Positions 5,520 to 6,505 of a stretch of 6,505 bases of DNA are shown here, piece after piece; position 1 is the first letter of the stretch; each line of letters begins with the position of its first letter. The DNA lies in contig JAITOO010000144.1 in the NCBI GenBank assembly GCA_031289875.1, forward strand, positions 1-6,505. Direction: 5' to 3'. Below the pieces are notes generated by a model, which worked only from the letters and a program-made list of their open reading frames with translations, was not told where the DNA came from and made no database searches. This DNA is from Flavobacteriaceae bacterium (lineage in GTDB: Bacteria; Bacteroidota; Bacteroidia; Flavobacteriales; Weeksellaceae). The position numbers and the translations under genes are program-made.

Positions 5520-6265
5520 ATAATAGTTCCCCTTTAATATCAATAATTACGGTTGTTTTCAATGGAGTAGATACATTGGAACAAACTATGGAAAGTGTTA
5601 TGAGTCAAACATATAAAAATGTAGAATACATTATTGTTGATGGTGGTTCTACTGACGGCACTATTGATATAATAAAAAAATATAAAGATAAATTGGCATA
5701 TTGGGTAAGCGAATCTGATAAAGGAATTTACAATGCAATGAATAAGGGCATTGATAAATGTAATGGAGAACTGATTGGCATTGTAAATAGTGATGATTAT
5801 TATGAACCGAATACGGTTGAAATAGTTGTTAATAGGTATAATAGCGAAAACAAAAAGGAGGGGGTTTATTACGGCTTTTTAAAATTATGGAAAGATGGAA
5901 AAGAACACGCTATAAGAAGATTTCATCATAATTTTCCAAAAGATCACATGATACAACACCCTACATGGTTTGTCTCGAAAAGTATTTATGAAAAATTCGG
6001 CAAGTTTGATGATTCCTATAAAATAGCGGGCGATTTTGAATTATTTCAACGATTGGTAAAACACAACGTGGAATTTTTCCCAATAGATGCAATATTATCG
6101 AATTTCAGAATAGGAGGAATTTCTAGTTATGCAGGCAGATTGGGAGCAATGGAATATTTAGACTTAAAATATAAATTAGGATGGTATAATAGAAAAAAAT
6201 ATAATTTATTAAAATTAAAAATGAAAATAGAGCAAATATTTGTAAAGAAACCAATCCTGTCCTAA
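5516..6265 (+). CDS. Family 2 glycosyltransferase (GT-A fold)
   Basis: This is a 249-residue glycosyltransferase predicted to add one sugar from a nucleotide-sugar donor to a growing lipid-linked oligosaccharide at the inner face of the membrane. The GT2 features are in order: strand ISIITVVFN at 8-16, QTYKNVEYIIVDGGSTDGT at 31-49 with the nucleotide-contacting Asp42, then DKGIYNAMNKG at 68-78, the metal-binding NSDD at 91-94, HPTWF at 148-152 and AGDFELF at 171-177 in the acceptor/catalytic region. The closest general type is the WcaE-like colanic-acid group found in many Bacteroidetes capsule loci. There is no membrane helix, and the basic C-terminus may bind the membrane. The start ATG overlaps the preceding TGA by four bases, implying coupled translation. 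It is more AT-rich than the housekeeping genes at the left. Donor and linkage cannot be inferred. Confidence 0.9.
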   Translation: MNNSSPLISIITVVFNGVDTLEQTMESVMSQTYKNVEYIIVDGGSTDGTIDIIKKYKDKLAYWVSESDKGIYNAMNKGIDKCNGELIGIVNSDDYYEPNTVEIVVNRYNSENKKEGVYYGFLKLWKDGKEHAIRRFHHNFPKDHMIQHPTWFVSKSIYEKFGKFDDSYKIAGDFELFQRLVKHNVEFFPIDAILSNFRIGGISSYAGRLGAMEYLDLKYKLGWYNRKKYNLLKLKMKIEQIFVKKPILS

Positions 6266-6355
6266 ATAATAATTAGGAGTAGCAAAATCACAAAAAATAA
6301 TTCAAAGAATCAAGGTTTTACGAAAAAGGATAGGGAAAAATGAAAATCAATCCCC

Positions 6356-6505
6356 CTACAGAGAAAACAGAGTTAATTGAGAGTTGAATTTGTTATTTTC
6401 CGGCGGCGGTTCAAAGGGTTTGTCAAGCCAAGTTTGAAGGTCAATTTTCACAAAGATATTTAATCTGATAAAAGCCATTAAATTGGATAAAAGCCGGCCG
6501 TATTT
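6356..6505 (-). CDS. C-terminal end of a transposase (partial, DDE type, probably IS4-like)
   Basis: On the minus strand the frame is open from the window edge for 49 codons to TAG at 6358-6356. It begins KYGRLLSNLMAFIRLNIFVK and continues through DLQTWLDKPFEPPPE to a final QLTLFSL. This closing pattern (an arginine-containing hydrophobic helix, a W-L-KPF-PPP motif, then Q-LFS) is one I associate with the C-termini of Bacteroidetes DDE_Tnp_1 transposases; the exact insertion-sequence family is uncertain. The element lies tail-to-tail with the glycosyltransferase gene, whose stop is 90 bases away. Those 90 bases should contain the right end of the element, but with the other end outside the window its terminal repeat cannot be defined. 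I see no terminator or further gene there. Confidence 0.6.
   Translation of the reverse strand, partial: KYGRLLSNLMAFIRLNIFVKIDLQTWLDKPFEPPPENNKFNSQLTLFSL

Noticed and set aside
6340..6387. Short ORF (ATG 6340) preceded by AGGG, encoding about 15 residues.
   Set aside because: It overlaps the end of the transposase gene on the other strand and has no recognisable product.

Overview
The window looks like an accessory stretch of a Bacteroidetes (probably Bacteroidales) chromosome. The base composition is AT-rich. Promoter-like sites fit the Bacteroidetes consensus TAnnTTTG, the best one with TTG exactly 19 bases upstream. Starts lack Shine-Dalgarno sequences. The protein families are also typical of that phylum: an HU-CCDC81-like protein, a periplasmic Amidase_3 enzyme and a Wzx-type flippase of Bacteroidetes style.

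Left part (1-2450) is housekeeping. The 5' end of a leftward lysine-rich gene lies at the edge. A rightward pair follows: a small HU-like protein, possibly leaderless, and an acyl-CoA thioesterase, 9 bases apart. They converge with a leftward gene for an exported N-acetylmuramoyl-L-alanine amidase with all zinc and catalytic residues. That gene has its own TATATTTG promoter, with a perfect 16-base palindrome just upstream.

Middle (2450-2787) is a scar. It holds a frameshifted, truncated remnant of an IS30-family transposase, a 22-base motif that also occurs near the left edge, and a TATCTTTG promoter candidate reading into the next operon.

Right part (2788-6265) is a surface-polysaccharide operon: a Wzx-like flippase, a DUF1016/YhcG PDDEXK nuclease-like gene, and a family 2 glycosyltransferase. 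The nuclease gene looks like an insertion. A 52-base segment from the 3' end of wzx (4243-4294) is repeated, with two mismatches, at 5436-5487 just after the nuclease gene. The second copy continues as a wzx-like tail whose TGA overlaps the glycosyltransferase ATG. The simplest reading is that wzx and the glycosyltransferase once overlapped by ATGA, and that the nuclease gene entered at the wzx 3' end with a duplication that kept wzx intact. The nuclease gene has since acquired a +1 frameshift near 5316-5338. Its conserved C-terminus is now out of frame, and the open frame runs into the old wzx tail. Its linker holds a 54-base tandem repeat, each copy with a hairpin.

The right edge (6356-6505) carries the C-terminus of a leftward transposase. 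The polysaccharide genes thus lie between transposon-derived sequences, as expected for a variable surface-polysaccharide locus.
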